From NCBI RefSeq assembly GCF_003390395.1, contig NZ_QUOV01000001.1, positions 3,100,001 through 3,164,000 of the forward strand: DNA of 64,000 nucleotides, given 5' to 3'. The position numbers were made by a program, and so were the translations under genes. Positions within the stretch are counted from its first letter, which is position 1; each line of letters starts with the position of its first letter. Below, piece after piece: positions 1 to 8,155 of the stretch. The notes beneath the pieces are model-generated. The model was not told where the DNA came from and did no database searches. It saw only the letters and a list, made by a program, of their open reading frames with translations. Source of the stretch: Thalassotalea euphylliae (GTDB lineage Bacteria > Pseudomonadota > Gammaproteobacteria > Enterobacterales > Alteromonadaceae).

Positions 1-160
1 GATAGTGTTCGCTATTGCTTCCATAGCGTTTTAGCCAAATATAAAGGCTGTTTGTCGATATATCTAACCGCTCAGCAACACTTGCAACGGAGTGACCTTT
101 TTCAGTCACTTGCTTAACGGCCTGTATCTTAAACTCTTCGGGAAATCTTTTAGCGCTCAT
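1..160 (-). CDS. IS3-family transposase OrfA, N-terminal part
   Basis: The reading frame starts at the ATG at 160-158 and runs off the window start. The first residues read MSAKRFPEEFKIQAVKQVTE, followed by a helix-turn-helix with VASVAERLDIS and the sequence SLYIWLKRYG. This is the typical N-terminus of OrfA proteins of IS3-group transposases (HTH_Tnp_1, PF01527), which bind the element ends. The ribosome binding site AGGAGG lies a few bases upstream. OrfB, expected by frameshift further along the minus strand, is not in the window. Family recognition is confident; completeness cannot be judged. Confidence 0.85.
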   Translation of the reverse strand, partial: MSAKRFPEEFKIQAVKQVTEKGHSVASVAERLDISTNSLYIWLKRYGSNSEHY

Positions 161-221
161 TCATCCTCCTGGGACACAAAGTTTACAACTTCTTTGTGTC
201 TAGGAAAATCTGGTCGATTCA
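1..221 (-). mobile_element. IS3-family insertion sequence, left end (partial, cut by window start)
   Basis: The minus strand of this stretch starts with TGAATCGACCAGATTTTCCT (221 down to 202), which resembles the TGA...CCTxGA-type termini of IS3-family elements. A ribosome binding site (AGGAGG, 163-168) and the start of an orfA-type reading frame follow inwards. On the outer side, at 222, an unrelated gene begins in mid-codon context. Position 221 is therefore taken as the element boundary. The other end and the target duplication lie outside the window, so family assignment rests on OrfA similarity and the terminus only. Confidence 0.75.
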
Positions 222-946
222 GTTGGATTGTTGAGGCAAAACTTAAAGAAGGTGAGTTAGAAAATTTTAAAGCCGTGATGAACTCACAGGTAAACCAAGC
301 GCTTACCGAAAACGGCACCTTTAACTATCAATACTATATGTCGGACGCTGGCGATATCTTGGTGTATGAACGGTTTGCTGATGCTGCTGCTTCTCATGAG
401 CATATCGAAAATTGGGACGCCCATGCCGAACGCTGGTTAGCGGCAGCCGATGCCACCCGTATGTTGCACCTTGGTAACTTGCCTGACGATGTTCGTGCAC
501 GCCACGCTGCACTTTCACCGCTGTGGCTAAAACCACTCGCTGGCTTTGCTCGTGAAGATGCCGAAGGTAGCGAAATCAAGGTTGATGGCAACACCACCTT
601 TGAAAACTATGGCTGGATTGTCGAAGCCAAGCTCAACGAAGGTATGCTAGAAGAATTCAAAGCAGTAATGAACTCACAAATTGCACGTGCCGAAACCGAA
701 GAGGGTACGCTAAATTATCAATACTACCTTTCTGACGACGGTGACATCTTAGTTTATGAGCGCTTTAAAGATGTTGCAGCCTGCCACACCCATATCGACA
801 ACTGGGATGCGCACGCCGAGCGTTGGATGGCAGCCGCCACACCAACACGTATGGTGCATTTAGGTAATTTACCGGCAGAAGTAAGAGAGCGTCACGCCGC
901 CATCACACCACTGCTACTTAAACCATTCGGCGGTTTTGCAAAGTAG
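222..946 (+). pseudogene. Tandem ABM-domain (antibiotic biosynthesis monooxygenase-like) gene, 5' end removed by IS
   Basis: The frame encodes two copies of a roughly 100-residue ferredoxin-like ABM domain. Copy one begins with WIVEAKLKEGELENFKAVMN at 224, copy two with WIVEAKLNEGMLEEFKAVMN at about 612. Each continues with LNYQYY or FNYQYY, DGDILVYERF, NWDAHAERW and HLGNLP. ABM proteins are small dimeric enzymes or quinol-type monooxygenases; the substrate here is unknown. The reading frame stays open upstream to an ATG at 92, but that part lies inside the insertion sequence, so the natural start and any leader have been lost. Expression as an IS-gene fusion is possible but not supported by a ribosome binding site. 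The gene is called broken, with its downstream sequence intact. Confidence 0.75.
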
Positions 947-1032
947 CTTGCCTACACTCCCTAAATAATGCAGCTCGCAGTTACCTTCCATGAAGATAAA
1001 CGCTAACTGCTATCAAACTTCAAAGAGAGATC

Positions 1033-2163
1033 ATGATGAAACAATTTCTAAAAGCAACCGCAGTGTCGTTATCACTGCTGAGTATTTCCGCCTGTTCAGT
1101 AACAGCCGAGCAATTATCAACAACAACCAGTGAGCCATTGCCGCAATCACAATTACTGGCGAAATTACCGGATAGCTATAACTCGCCAGCCAGTTTTACT
1201 TTAGATGCCTACAATAATGTGCTGTTTACGTCCCCCAACTTGCATAACGACGCATTCGCCAAGCAAGGGCTGATCGCCAAGCCTGCTACACCAGTGATAG
1301 GTATGATTGATGCTAATGACAAGGTTACTACTTGGTACACCTTTAAACCTCAAGATATGGAGCCAACCAGCGGAACAGTCGTACCGATGGGGTTAGCAAA
1401 AGGACCTGACGGCAATATTTATATCGCCGATATGCAGCTTTGGGCGGGTGGTGAATCTCGAATTTTACGAGTTAATGTTAGTGAAGGTAAAGCCGTTGGT
1501 GTAGACGTAGTTGCCAAAGGCTTAGCATTTCCTAACGCGATTGCGTGGTATGGTAGCGATCTTTACGTTAGCGATACTGTACTTGCCACGGAGCAAGGCA
1601 AATCTACTACAAGTGGCGTCTACAAAGTAAACATTAGTGAGCTAAGCGCAGCGAACCCACTTCAATTTTCTGCCTACAAAAATGCACAAACATATGACCA
1701 ACACTTGTTTGACACTTTCACATCAAACGGTAGTTTAGGTTTTGGTGCCAACGGTTTAGCGTTCGATACCCAAGGCAATATGTACACAGGTATTATGGAA
1801 GATGGCAGCGTATTCAAAACAACTCAAGATGAAAATGGTAACAAGTTAAGTTCGACACTATTTGCACAAGGCATGGTAGCAAACGATGGCATTCACTGGG
1901 ATAGCCGCACGCAAGCGCTCTATATTACCGACTTGTTCGACAATGCGGTTTACCGAATAGATTTAGACGGTTCGCTAGCATTACTCGCAAAAAACGGTAA
2001 TACCGATGGTGCAAATGGTGAATTAGATGCCCCCGGTGAAGTGATTGTGCGTGGCAATAAAGCTTATGTGAATAACTTTGACGCTGCCTTTGGTGCCCCG
2101 AATATGGTTAATACAACGCCGGATATGCCGGTGACTATTTCGGTTATTAATTTAAACGATTAA
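1033..2163 (+). CDS. SMP-30/gluconolactonase-like beta-propeller lipoprotein
   Basis: This 376-residue protein starts with a lipoprotein signal peptide whose lipobox is LSISAC (Cys about 21), so it is probably anchored in the periplasm. The remainder has NHL/SMP-30-like blade repeats: PMGLAKGPDGNIYIADM, FPNAIAWYGSDLYVSDT, ANGLAFDTQGNMYTGIM, NDGIHWDSRTQALYITDLFDN. Related proteins are lactonases or ligand-binding propellers; no substrate can be named. The start has tandem ATGs at 1033 and 1036 behind AGAGAG. It follows the broken ABM gene by 86 bases and may once have been co-transcribed with it. The family call is good at fold level, weak for function. Confidence 0.75.
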   Translation: MMKQFLKATAVSLSLLSISACSVTAEQLSTTTSEPLPQSQLLAKLPDSYNSPASFTLDAYNNVLFTSPNLHNDAFAKQGLIAKPATPVIGMIDANDKVTTWYTFKPQDMEPTSGTVVPMGLAKGPDGNIYIADMQLWAGGESRILRVNVSEGKAVGVDVVAKGLAFPNAIAWYGSDLYVSDTVLATEQGKSTTSGVYKVNISELSAANPLQFSAYKNAQTYDQHLFDTFTSNGSLGFGANGLAFDTQGNMYTGIMEDGSVFKTTQDENGNKLSSTLFAQGMVANDGIHWDSRTQALYITDLFDNAVYRIDLDGSLALLAKNGNTDGANGELDAPGEVIVRGNKAYVNNFDAAFGAPNMVNTTPDMPVTISVINLND

Positions 2164-2238
2164 GTTAAACGATTAGGTCATTAACACAAAAAGCATTAGC
2201 ACTAGGTGTTAGCGCTAGCTATTAAATGTCGAAATATT

Positions 2239-2272
2239 AAGCGTTAAGTAAAGGAAAAGGAGCTTAACGCTT
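2239..2272 (+). terminator. Hairpin downstream of the propeller lipoprotein gene
   Basis: AAGCGTTAAG (2239-2248) and CTTAACGCTT (2263-2272) form a perfect 10-bp stem with a 14-base loop about 75 bases after the stop codon. The T tract is very short, so an intrinsic terminator is possible but not certain. Confidence 0.35.
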
Positions 2273-2351
2273 TACGAATTCCCAAACGAGGCTGAAATAA
2301 ATCACGGCAGATGAGAGCTCTCTTCAAAACAGCTTTTTTAATTTCGTTGCT

Positions 2352-2861
2352 TTAATTTCGCTGCTTTAACAAGGTAAAGGTATAGCTATAACCATATAGC
2401 GCACTAAAGAAGATACTCGGCGCTACTGTTAGCCATAAATTAGGTGTTTGATTAATAACGTTCACCATAATCACCAAACTCGCCTGCATCGAAAGTGGCA
2501 CCAAGGGAGCTAGTAAACTGCCAGTAACGCACTTACCTTTAAGGTGAGTTGCGGCAGCATCTAATGCTTCATTAAACGTATTCAAAATGGCGAGATTGTG
2601 GCGAGTTTTCGAGTGCACAGAGCAAAGTACAGGCACGATAAACACTAAAGAAAAACAACTACCGCCAAATTTAGCCACCGCTTTTTCCAGCACGAAGGTG
2701 AACACTAGGGTGACAGATGCGCTGAAACTCGCTTGTACAAAAGCCGCACGTAGCACGGTTTCGCGATCAACCCCTTCGATGTTATTAGCCCAATACGCCC
2801 AAGCAAAATAAAAGACAAAGGCAACAAGCGCTGACCAAATTAACCTTAACTTTGACGACAA
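2352..2861 (-). CDS. Small integral membrane protein, unknown function
   Basis: The gene encodes 169 residues with about four hydrophobic segments (residues 8-26, 38-60, 68-82 and 118-160) and no recognised catalytic motif. The start is a TTG at 2861 preceded by a strong AAGGAG with six bases between them; no ATG lies nearby, which decides the start. It stands alone between the propeller lipoprotein (convergent) and the WYL regulator (same strand). Similar four-helix hypothetical proteins occur in marine gammaproteobacteria, but no function is proposed. Confidence 0.6.
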   Translation of the reverse strand: MSSKLRLIWSALVAFVFYFAWAYWANNIEGVDRETVLRAAFVQASFSASVTLVFTFVLEKAVAKFGGSCFSLVFIVPVLCSVHSKTRHNLAILNTFNEALDAAATHLKGKCVTGSLLAPLVPLSMQASLVIMVNVINQTPNLWLTVAPSIFFSALYGYSYTFTLLKQRN

Positions 2862-3094
2862 AGGGTTCTCCTTAATTTCATATTCACCGAATTCACTGTC
2901 TACAGTTGATAGCTAAAGACTGGTAATAGTTCACAACAATAATAGCTAAGCGAACTAAGTAAAACTGCAATGGCCTATGCTACTTTGCCAGCCAACAACC
3001 TTAAAAATTAAGCTTAATTATATGTTTTTTAAAACCTTAAACACAGTAGTAACGATATTTGAGCGTTCAAACAACAACTCTTTCCTCTAGCACT

Positions 3095-3787
3095 TTAAGT
3101 GTTTATGTCGTGCCCTATTTTGGCTAAGTAGGCTTTAAAGCTCTTGTCTTTTTCATCGACAAAGCGCTGACTCAACTGAGTAAACGAAGATATTCGGTCA
3201 ATACGAAAATTTCGAAAATCCTCCCTTAACTCACACCAAGCCGTTAGTAACCACACAGGGCTAAATGAGGTCAGCGCTAACGGCCTAACAGTTCGTTGTG
3301 TAGGTGTTTCATTAAGATCTAAATAATCAAAGCGAATCAGTTGCTTTCGCCTAATACATTCTCGAAGCTCAGAAAAATCGACTTCCCATGGGATTTTATA
3401 GTGACTCGGCGCGGAAAACGTCGCTATTTGCGCTAACTCGTTAAGCATGGGGGCGGATAAAGTGGCTTGTATTTTTTGAAAGGCACTTTGTGCTTTTTGA
3501 GCAAATTTTTCATCAGTCCAGTTACTGACCATACCGATTCCTAATGCTATCGCTTCTATTTCTTTCGCATCAAACATGATGGGCGAGAGATGATAGGTTT
3601 TATCAATCACATACCCCACGCCTGCTTCACCGAGTATGGGAACCCCCGCGCTTTTTAAATCTTGTATATCTCGATAGAGAGTACGAGCGCTTACCTCAAA
3701 TTGCTCGGCAAGCGTATCGGCCGTCACGGCATGATGCATTCGCCTGAGGTATTGAACAATTTCATTAAGCCTTTCTGCTTTTCGCAT
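3095..3787 (-). CDS. WYL-domain transcriptional regulator with DeoR-type HTH
   Basis: An N-terminal winged HTH (residues 1-55, with TADTLAEQFEVSARTLYRDI) is followed by a WYL domain (about 125-220), whose core reads RFDYLDLNETPTQRTVRPLAL and SPVWLLTAWCELREDFRNFRIDRI. This is the YafY-like architecture: a DNA-binding regulator whose WYL domain senses a ligand or nucleic acid. The ATG at 3787 is chosen; the frame also opens upstream to a TTG at 3820, which abuts the MITE-like element and has no good ribosome binding site. The gene is divergent from the VOC-family gene at 4170, its most likely target by position. YafY-type regulators are often paired with VOC/glyoxalase genes. Confidence 0.85.
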   Translation of the reverse strand: MRKAERLNEIVQYLRRMHHAVTADTLAEQFEVSARTLYRDIQDLKSAGVPILGEAGVGYVIDKTYHLSPIMFDAKEIEAIALGIGMVSNWTDEKFAQKAQSAFQKIQATLSAPMLNELAQIATFSAPSHYKIPWEVDFSELRECIRRKQLIRFDYLDLNETPTQRTVRPLALTSFSPVWLLTAWCELREDFRNFRIDRISSFTQLSQRFVDEKDKSFKAYLAKIGHDINT

Positions 3788-3820
3788 CGCTATATCACCG
3801 TCTGATTTGTCACCTAACAA

Positions 3821-4084
3821 GGGCGTGTTGATCTTTCAGGGTTGTTTTTGCAGCAGTCTGTTTGGGTTTTATACAAAGCGGCACTTGTGCAGTGTAATCA
3901 TTCTCCATAAATAAGTGCCAACAAAGTAGAAAATTCAAACAGACGCTGCCCTGCGGGTTCATCTAAACGCTTCCTGCTCATTGTTGCTCGATTTTTACAT
4001 AGAACGACTATGCGACAAAGCGAGCGCCGTGATCAGAAAGCGTTTAGATTGAACAAAGTTCAATCTCGAAAGATCAACACGCCC
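3821..4084. repeat. 264-bp MITE-like element with perfect 17-bp terminal inverted repeats
   Basis: GGGCGTGTTGATCTTTC at 3821-3837 is the exact reverse complement of 4068-4084. Inside lie a second imperfect inverted pair (ATCTAAACGCTTCCTG near 3961 against CAGAAAGCGTTTAGAT near 4035) and small hairpins (CATAG..CTATG; GATTGAAC AAA GTTCAATC at 4049-4067). No open reading frame is present. Short, non-coding and bounded by terminal repeats, it fits a miniature transposable element moved in trans. No clear target-site duplication is visible. It sits between the WYL regulator and the VOC gene and so replaces or extends their shared promoter region. Confidence 0.75.
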
Positions 4085-4169
4085 CAGTGTAATCAAACAC
4101 TACTGACACTAGATGTCAGTAGTCAATATCTATAATCAATTCGAAGTCATTGAATAAGGAGAAATAAAA

Positions 4170-4559
4170 ATGATCGGTTATGTAACCTTAGGCACAGCAG
4201 ATTTAAATAAAGCTAGTGCTTACTACGATGAATTACTTGCAACCATTGGCGCAACTCGTTTTATGGAAGAGCCAAACTACTTTGTTGCATGGTCACAAAC
4301 CCAAGACGGCAGCGGTTTGGCTGTAAGCCTGCCATTTGATAAAAAACCTGCAAGTGTTGGCAATGGTACTATGGTTGCGCTAGAAGTGAAAACGCCAGAA
4401 GAAGTTAACGCTGTCTACCAAAAAGCACTTGAGTTAGGTGGAACATGTGAAGGTAAACCCGGCTTTAGGCCAGAAGATGCCAATCAAGGCTTTTACGCGG
4501 GTTACTTTCGTGACTTAGACGGCAACAAGTTGAATGCTTATTGTATTGTCGAAGCTTAA
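4170..4559 (+). CDS. VOC (glyoxalase/bleomycin resistance/dioxygenase) family protein
   Basis: The 129-residue protein has the one-domain VOC fold of paired beta-alpha-beta-beta-beta units: MIGYVTLGTADLNKASAYYDELL at the start and GYFRDLDGNKLNAYCI at the end. The C-terminal DxxGN signature is typical of the family. Members are metal-dependent lyases, dioxygenases or binding-type resistance proteins; the substrate is not deducible. A good ribosome binding site (AAGGAG) precedes the ATG. It is divergent from the WYL regulator and followed by a clear terminator, so it is a single-gene transcription unit. Confidence 0.85.
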   Translation: MIGYVTLGTADLNKASAYYDELLATIGATRFMEEPNYFVAWSQTQDGSGLAVSLPFDKKPASVGNGTMVALEVKTPEEVNAVYQKALELGGTCEGKPGFRPEDANQGFYAGYFRDLDGNKLNAYCIVEA

Positions 4560-4568
4560 ACCCTGTCA

Positions 4569-4598
4569 GTGGCCAATTTATATTGGCCACACTTTTTT
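4569..4598 (+). terminator. Intrinsic terminator of the VOC gene
   Basis: GTGGCCAAT and ATTGGCCAC form a perfect 9-bp stem with a 4-base loop (4569-4590), followed by six T residues at 4593-4598. Confidence 0.85.
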
Positions 4599-5083
4599 AA
4601 CATTCGATACAACTCTGCTTACCATGTTAGTTACCGTTAGCCCCGCAAATGCATAGGCAAACTCTAGTAAATCAAGGTCAACCATGCCCCACCAATTAAA
4701 TAACACTTTACCAACACTCTGTTTACATTTGTTTGGTTATAATTGCGCCGCTTTTTTTTGGGGAATAAGGCATAACGGTTTGGAATATCTGTTTTATTGG
4801 TGAATAACCGATGTACCTATGTGGTAGTAATCAAACCAGTTTAGGTTAATTATCTGTGTTGTCTCGTCACATACCTGCTCACTTCTCCTCAAATACTATA
4901 TTTAATTTACTTAGTAACGGTTCTTGTTGGCTTGAACAGCTAGCCTTATTCATATCGCAATAGGTTTGAATATTCGATGCAGCGAAGAGATAAATTGAAT
5001 TTATTCAATGTCGCTCATGAAAGAAGCATTACTACTTAATACAAGCTTATTTACAACAGACAAAACCTTAGTTCGGGGTAGTT
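4599..5083. other. 485-bp AT-rich intergenic stretch
   Basis: This lies between the VOC terminator and the chemoreceptor start. No open frame of note, RNA or clear operator was recognised. It ends with GGGG a few bases before the ATG at 5084 and presumably carries the chemoreceptor promoter; no sigma-28-type promoter was found by eye. Confidence 0.4.
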
Positions 5084-6970
5084 ATGCAGAAATTTAAATT
5101 ACACTTAATCGGCTCATTAGGTGTCATCATCGTTGCGATTATCGCGCTATTGGTAACCCTGAGTTACAATACGTTCAAAAATGAGAGTGTTTCGCTTAAT
5201 AAAGCGATCTTAAAAGAACAAAATGCCACGACCGAATCGGTATTGATTGAAAGGTTTAGCGCCTACAAAGACACAATTTCAGCAATAACGTTAGCCGAAA
5301 GTGATGTTTTATCCAATACGCTATCTGCCAACCTCACCTCGCAATTAGCCACAATTGAGAATATTCAACGCGATATTAGCGATGGTATTTATCTATTTAG
5401 AGATAATGGTGATATTTATGACACAAAAGGCGAATTGCAAAGCTTTAACGTAAAGCAACTTAACCGTGAGTATTACCGCGCTATTTTTGAACAAGGCCAA
5501 GATTTCTATATTTCAGCGCCTTTTAACTCTGCGGTATCAGGGGAGCAAGTACTTGGTATGGCACACAGAATTAATCGCTCATTTGCGATTCTTTCTAACA
5601 TTAAACTCGATGCGGTATTGGGCTCACTTGCCAATGCCAAAAACATGTTTATGTACACTCAGCAAGGAACAATTTTAGTTGCTCCCTACCCCGAATTTCT
5701 GGGCAAAAACATTTTTACTGAGCGCTCGCTTTATCAGCAATTTAATCAACAAAACCCAATACTTTCTTACACTGCAAATGTCGCCGGCGATAATATTGAT
5801 TTCACTGCATTTTGGACTGAACTAGAGGTTAACAACTGGTCATTTGTCTCTTTCGTAAAAGACAGCGCTATTTCAGAAAAGGCAGACTCCCAACTCATCA
5901 TTGATTTAATCATTGGCTTAGTATGCTTAGCTATTGCCGTTATTGTGCTACAAGTATTACTGCAAAAGCTTGTGCTTACTCCTGTGGGCGGCGCACCTGC
6001 CGAGATTGAGTCGCTAATGGCAGAGATGGCCTCAGGTGATTTCACCCAAACACTAGAACAAACAGGCAAGGAAACGGGCATTTACTTGTCGCTTGTAAAT
6101 CTATCGAATCAGCTTTCTGACTTGATTAGAAACTCGCACGCAATTTCTGAAAATGTGGCCTCAGCATCACAAGAATTAAATGCCGTGATGGGACATACGC
6201 TTAACAATGCTCAGCAAGAAATGGCACAGGTAGAGCAAATCTCAACAGCGATTCACGAGCTTTCTTGTACCTCTAACGAAGTGAGTGACAAAGCCATTAT
6301 TGCCGAAGAGCGAGCAAACGACGCACAAGCTAACGTTGCAACCGGTAAAGCAACACTGGAAGAAAACATTATCTTATCAAGCGATATTGACGCATCGGTT
6401 GCAGAATCGGCACAGTTGACCCAAGAGCTGCAAGACTTTGCGGTAGAAATTGGCAGCGTTACCGATGTTATTAACAGCATTTCCGAGCAAACGAACTTAC
6501 TGGCGCTTAACGCTGCCATTGAAGCTGCTCGTGCAGGCGAGCACGGACGAGGCTTCGCAGTAGTTGCTGATGAAGTGCGAAACCTAGCTTCAAAAACACA
6601 AGAGTCAACAGTGAGCATTCAAAACCTGATTGAAAAGCTGCAATCTCAGTCACAAAAAGCCAGCCAAAATATGGAACAAAATGTTGAGCTGATCGAAAAA
6701 TCGGTAGTACTAGCAGACAAAATCAAAGTGGCGTTTGAAGATATCTCAACCGCGGTTGAATCTATTTCAGAGGTCAACACTTTAGTAGCAACTGCCTCAC
6801 AAGAACAGCAAAGTGTCACCCAAGATATTTCTCGCACAACCACACAAGCGTTTGACTTAGTGCAGCAAAATGTTTCAGCGGTAAACCAAACCCTGCAAGC
6901 CTCAACAGAACTTTCACAGCTTTCAGAAGCACAAAAAACCGAGCTTTCACATTTTAAAGTGCAGCATTAA
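5084..6970 (+). CDS. Methyl-accepting chemotaxis protein with Cache-type sensor domain
   Basis: This 628-residue membrane receptor has TM1 at about residues 8-27, a periplasmic segment of about 240 residues that fits a double-Cache domain, and TM2 at about 272-295. After TM2 comes a HAMP-like linker with [21 protein letters not shown]. The cytoplasmic methyl-accepting coiled coil follows, with the conserved hairpin tip [19 protein letters not shown] and [15 protein letters not shown] near residues 468-502. It would signal through CheA/CheW to the flagellar motor; the ligand is unknown (Cache receptors usually bind small organic molecules such as amino acids or carboxylates). No C-terminal CheR-binding pentapeptide is present and no che genes are nearby, so it is an orphan receptor. 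Confidence 0.92.
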   Translation: MQKFKLHLIGSLGVIIVAIIALLVTLSYNTFKNESVSLNKAILKEQNATTESVLIERFSAYKDTISAITLAESDVLSNTLSANLTSQLATIENIQRDISDGIYLFRDNGDIYDTKGELQSFNVKQLNREYYRAIFEQGQDFYISAPFNSAVSGEQVLGMAHRINRSFAILSNIKLDAVLGSLANAKNMFMYTQQGTILVAPYPEFLGKNIFTERSLYQQFNQQNPILSYTANVAGDNIDFTAFWTELEVNNWSFVSFVKDSAISEKADSQLIIDLIIGLVCLAIAVIVLQVLLQKLVLTPVGGAPAEIESLMAEMASGDFTQTLEQTGKETGIYLSLVNLSNQLSDLIRNSHAISENVASASQELNAVMGHTLNNAQQEMAQVEQISTAIHELSCTSNEVSDKAIIAEERANDAQANVATGKATLEENIILSSDIDASVAESAQLTQELQDFAVEIGSVTDVINSISEQTNLLALNAAIEAARAGEHGRGFAVVADEVRNLASKTQESTVSIQNLIEKLQSQSQKASQNMEQNVELIEKSVVLADKIKVAFEDISTAVESISEVNTLVATASQEQQSVTQDISRTTTQAFDLVQQNVSAVNQTLQASTELSQLSEAQKTELSHFKVQH

Positions 6971-6998
6971 AAAGCTACATGTTTTATTGGTAGGTTTG

Positions 6999-7036
6999 AT
7001 GGCATTGTAATCTCATAAACAAAGTTACAATGCCAT
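6999..7036. terminator. 12-bp perfect inverted repeat downstream of the chemoreceptor gene
   Basis: ATGGCATTGTAA (6999-7010) and TTACAATGCCAT (7025-7036) flank a 14-base loop between two convergent genes. There is no T tract, so termination is only a plausible role. Confidence 0.4.
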
Positions 7037-7110
7037 GGAGAGGGGAAACATATCCTATAAGGGCTTTCGCTTACTCGACAAAGTACTCAGTAACCGTATC
7101 TTATATAAAC

Positions 7111-8031
7111 TTATAAAGTTTGATTATTTTCAGCCTTTATAAGCGCTTGCTCGAAACCATTGCGTATTGAATGATGTTCAAGCTTAGATTCAGGAAAAAC
7201 CCTCATGTACCCCATATCACTGAGAGCTAGCCATAGCTGATAAGCAAGCGGAATAGCTCTTCCATCTTCTTCGTCCATACCTTCTATAAGACTTGAGGGC
7301 ATATTAATAAACTCTTCAACAATAAAAGAACCTTTGCTAGGAAAGTCTGGAGCTCCCTCTCTATCAGAAAAGTTATAATTAAGTAACTCTCCTTCTTCAA
7401 AGACGCGCTGAAGCCATTTTGGTTCAACATACCTACCAATTACGAAAATTTCGTATTTAAATAATAATGCGCAAATAGCAGCAAAATAGACTCTGGATTT
7501 CCAATAGTCGAAAACCCAGCCACCTATAAGGTGGTACTTAAATACATTTCGTCCATTCAAAGAACAAATCGGCTCTGCAATCACAATCAGTGCGTTGTTA
7601 CATCGAAATAAACCTCTATTAGTGGAACTAAGTGCATAGGCATAAATATTTTTATCTTTAGCTTTCTTATGTAAGTACTTTTTTAAATAACTTTCAAATA
7701 ACTCAGGGGTTTTATAAAAATCATGCATTTCATATACTTCATTAGAGCTACCTTCAATCCAATCTTTGTTTATACCAAACATTTCAGCGGTTTTTTGTAC
7801 CATTTGAGGTGTAAGCCTTTTCAATAACTCCTTGTCTGATGAACATGAATAATAATCCAACTCATCATTAAAAAGTTCTGGTATTTGATTCCTGCTTACT
7901 CCATGAGATTCAAATGCTGTAACGATACGCGACGCAATTGATTTTACCTCAATATCAGTATCATCTTTTTTAGCAAAATGCTTTTTAAAACGATCAAGCA
8001 ACTGAAAACCAGCTAAAATATCACCAAGCAA
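7111..8031 (-). CDS. Unrecognised 306-residue protein
   Basis: I do not recognise this protein. Residues 25-95 are helical and contain a segment (about 75-92, TPQMVQKTAEMFGINKDWIEG) that resembles the recognition part of a Cro/CI-like HTH. A mixed alpha/beta part follows, with a hydrophobic stretch around 170-200 (VFDYWKSRVYFAAICALLF) that looks like a buried helix more than a membrane anchor. The start is a TTG at 8031 with AAGGA six bases upstream; no ATG fits. The coding sequence is visibly more AT-rich than gcvP next to it, which suggests acquired DNA. It is separated from gcvP by a terminator and is probably monocistronic. Confidence 0.55.
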   Translation of the reverse strand: MLGDILAGFQLLDRFKKHFAKKDDTDIEVKSIASRIVTAFESHGVSRNQIPELFNDELDYYSCSSDKELLKRLTPQMVQKTAEMFGINKDWIEGSSNEVYEMHDFYKTPELFESYLKKYLHKKAKDKNIYAYALSSTNRGLFRCNNALIVIAEPICSLNGRNVFKYHLIGGWVFDYWKSRVYFAAICALLFKYEIFVIGRYVEPKWLQRVFEEGELLNYNFSDREGAPDFPSKGSFIVEEFINMPSSLIEGMDEEDGRAIPLAYQLWLALSDMGYMRVFPESKLEHHSIRNGFEQALIKAENNQTL

Positions 8032-8104
8032 AATTAATCCTTAAATTCAGCCTTTAAGCCTCTTAACTACGAAACACTAAGTAAACTAGCATTTATTACA
8101 GCAT

Positions 8105-8132
8105 AAAAAAAGCGAGCCTCAGCTCGCTTTTT
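8105..8132 (-). terminator. Intrinsic terminator after gcvP (bidirectional form)
   Basis: AAAAAGCGAGC (8107-8117), loop CTCA, GCTCGCTTTTT (8122-8132). The stem has A/T tracts on both sides, so it can end the gcv operon on the minus strand and act as a barrier in the other direction. Confidence 0.85.
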
Positions 8133-8155
8133 ATTAATGTATATCAAAAAGTTAA

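Noticed and set aside
92..221. N-terminal part of an intact 284-residue ABM protein
   Set aside because: These bases belong to the insertion sequence (its terminus and orfA on the other strand); the frame is open by chance.
3787..3820. Longer WYL regulator starting at TTG 3820
   Set aside because: The extra 11 residues are not typical of the family, there is no ribosome binding site, and the start abuts the MITE-like terminus.
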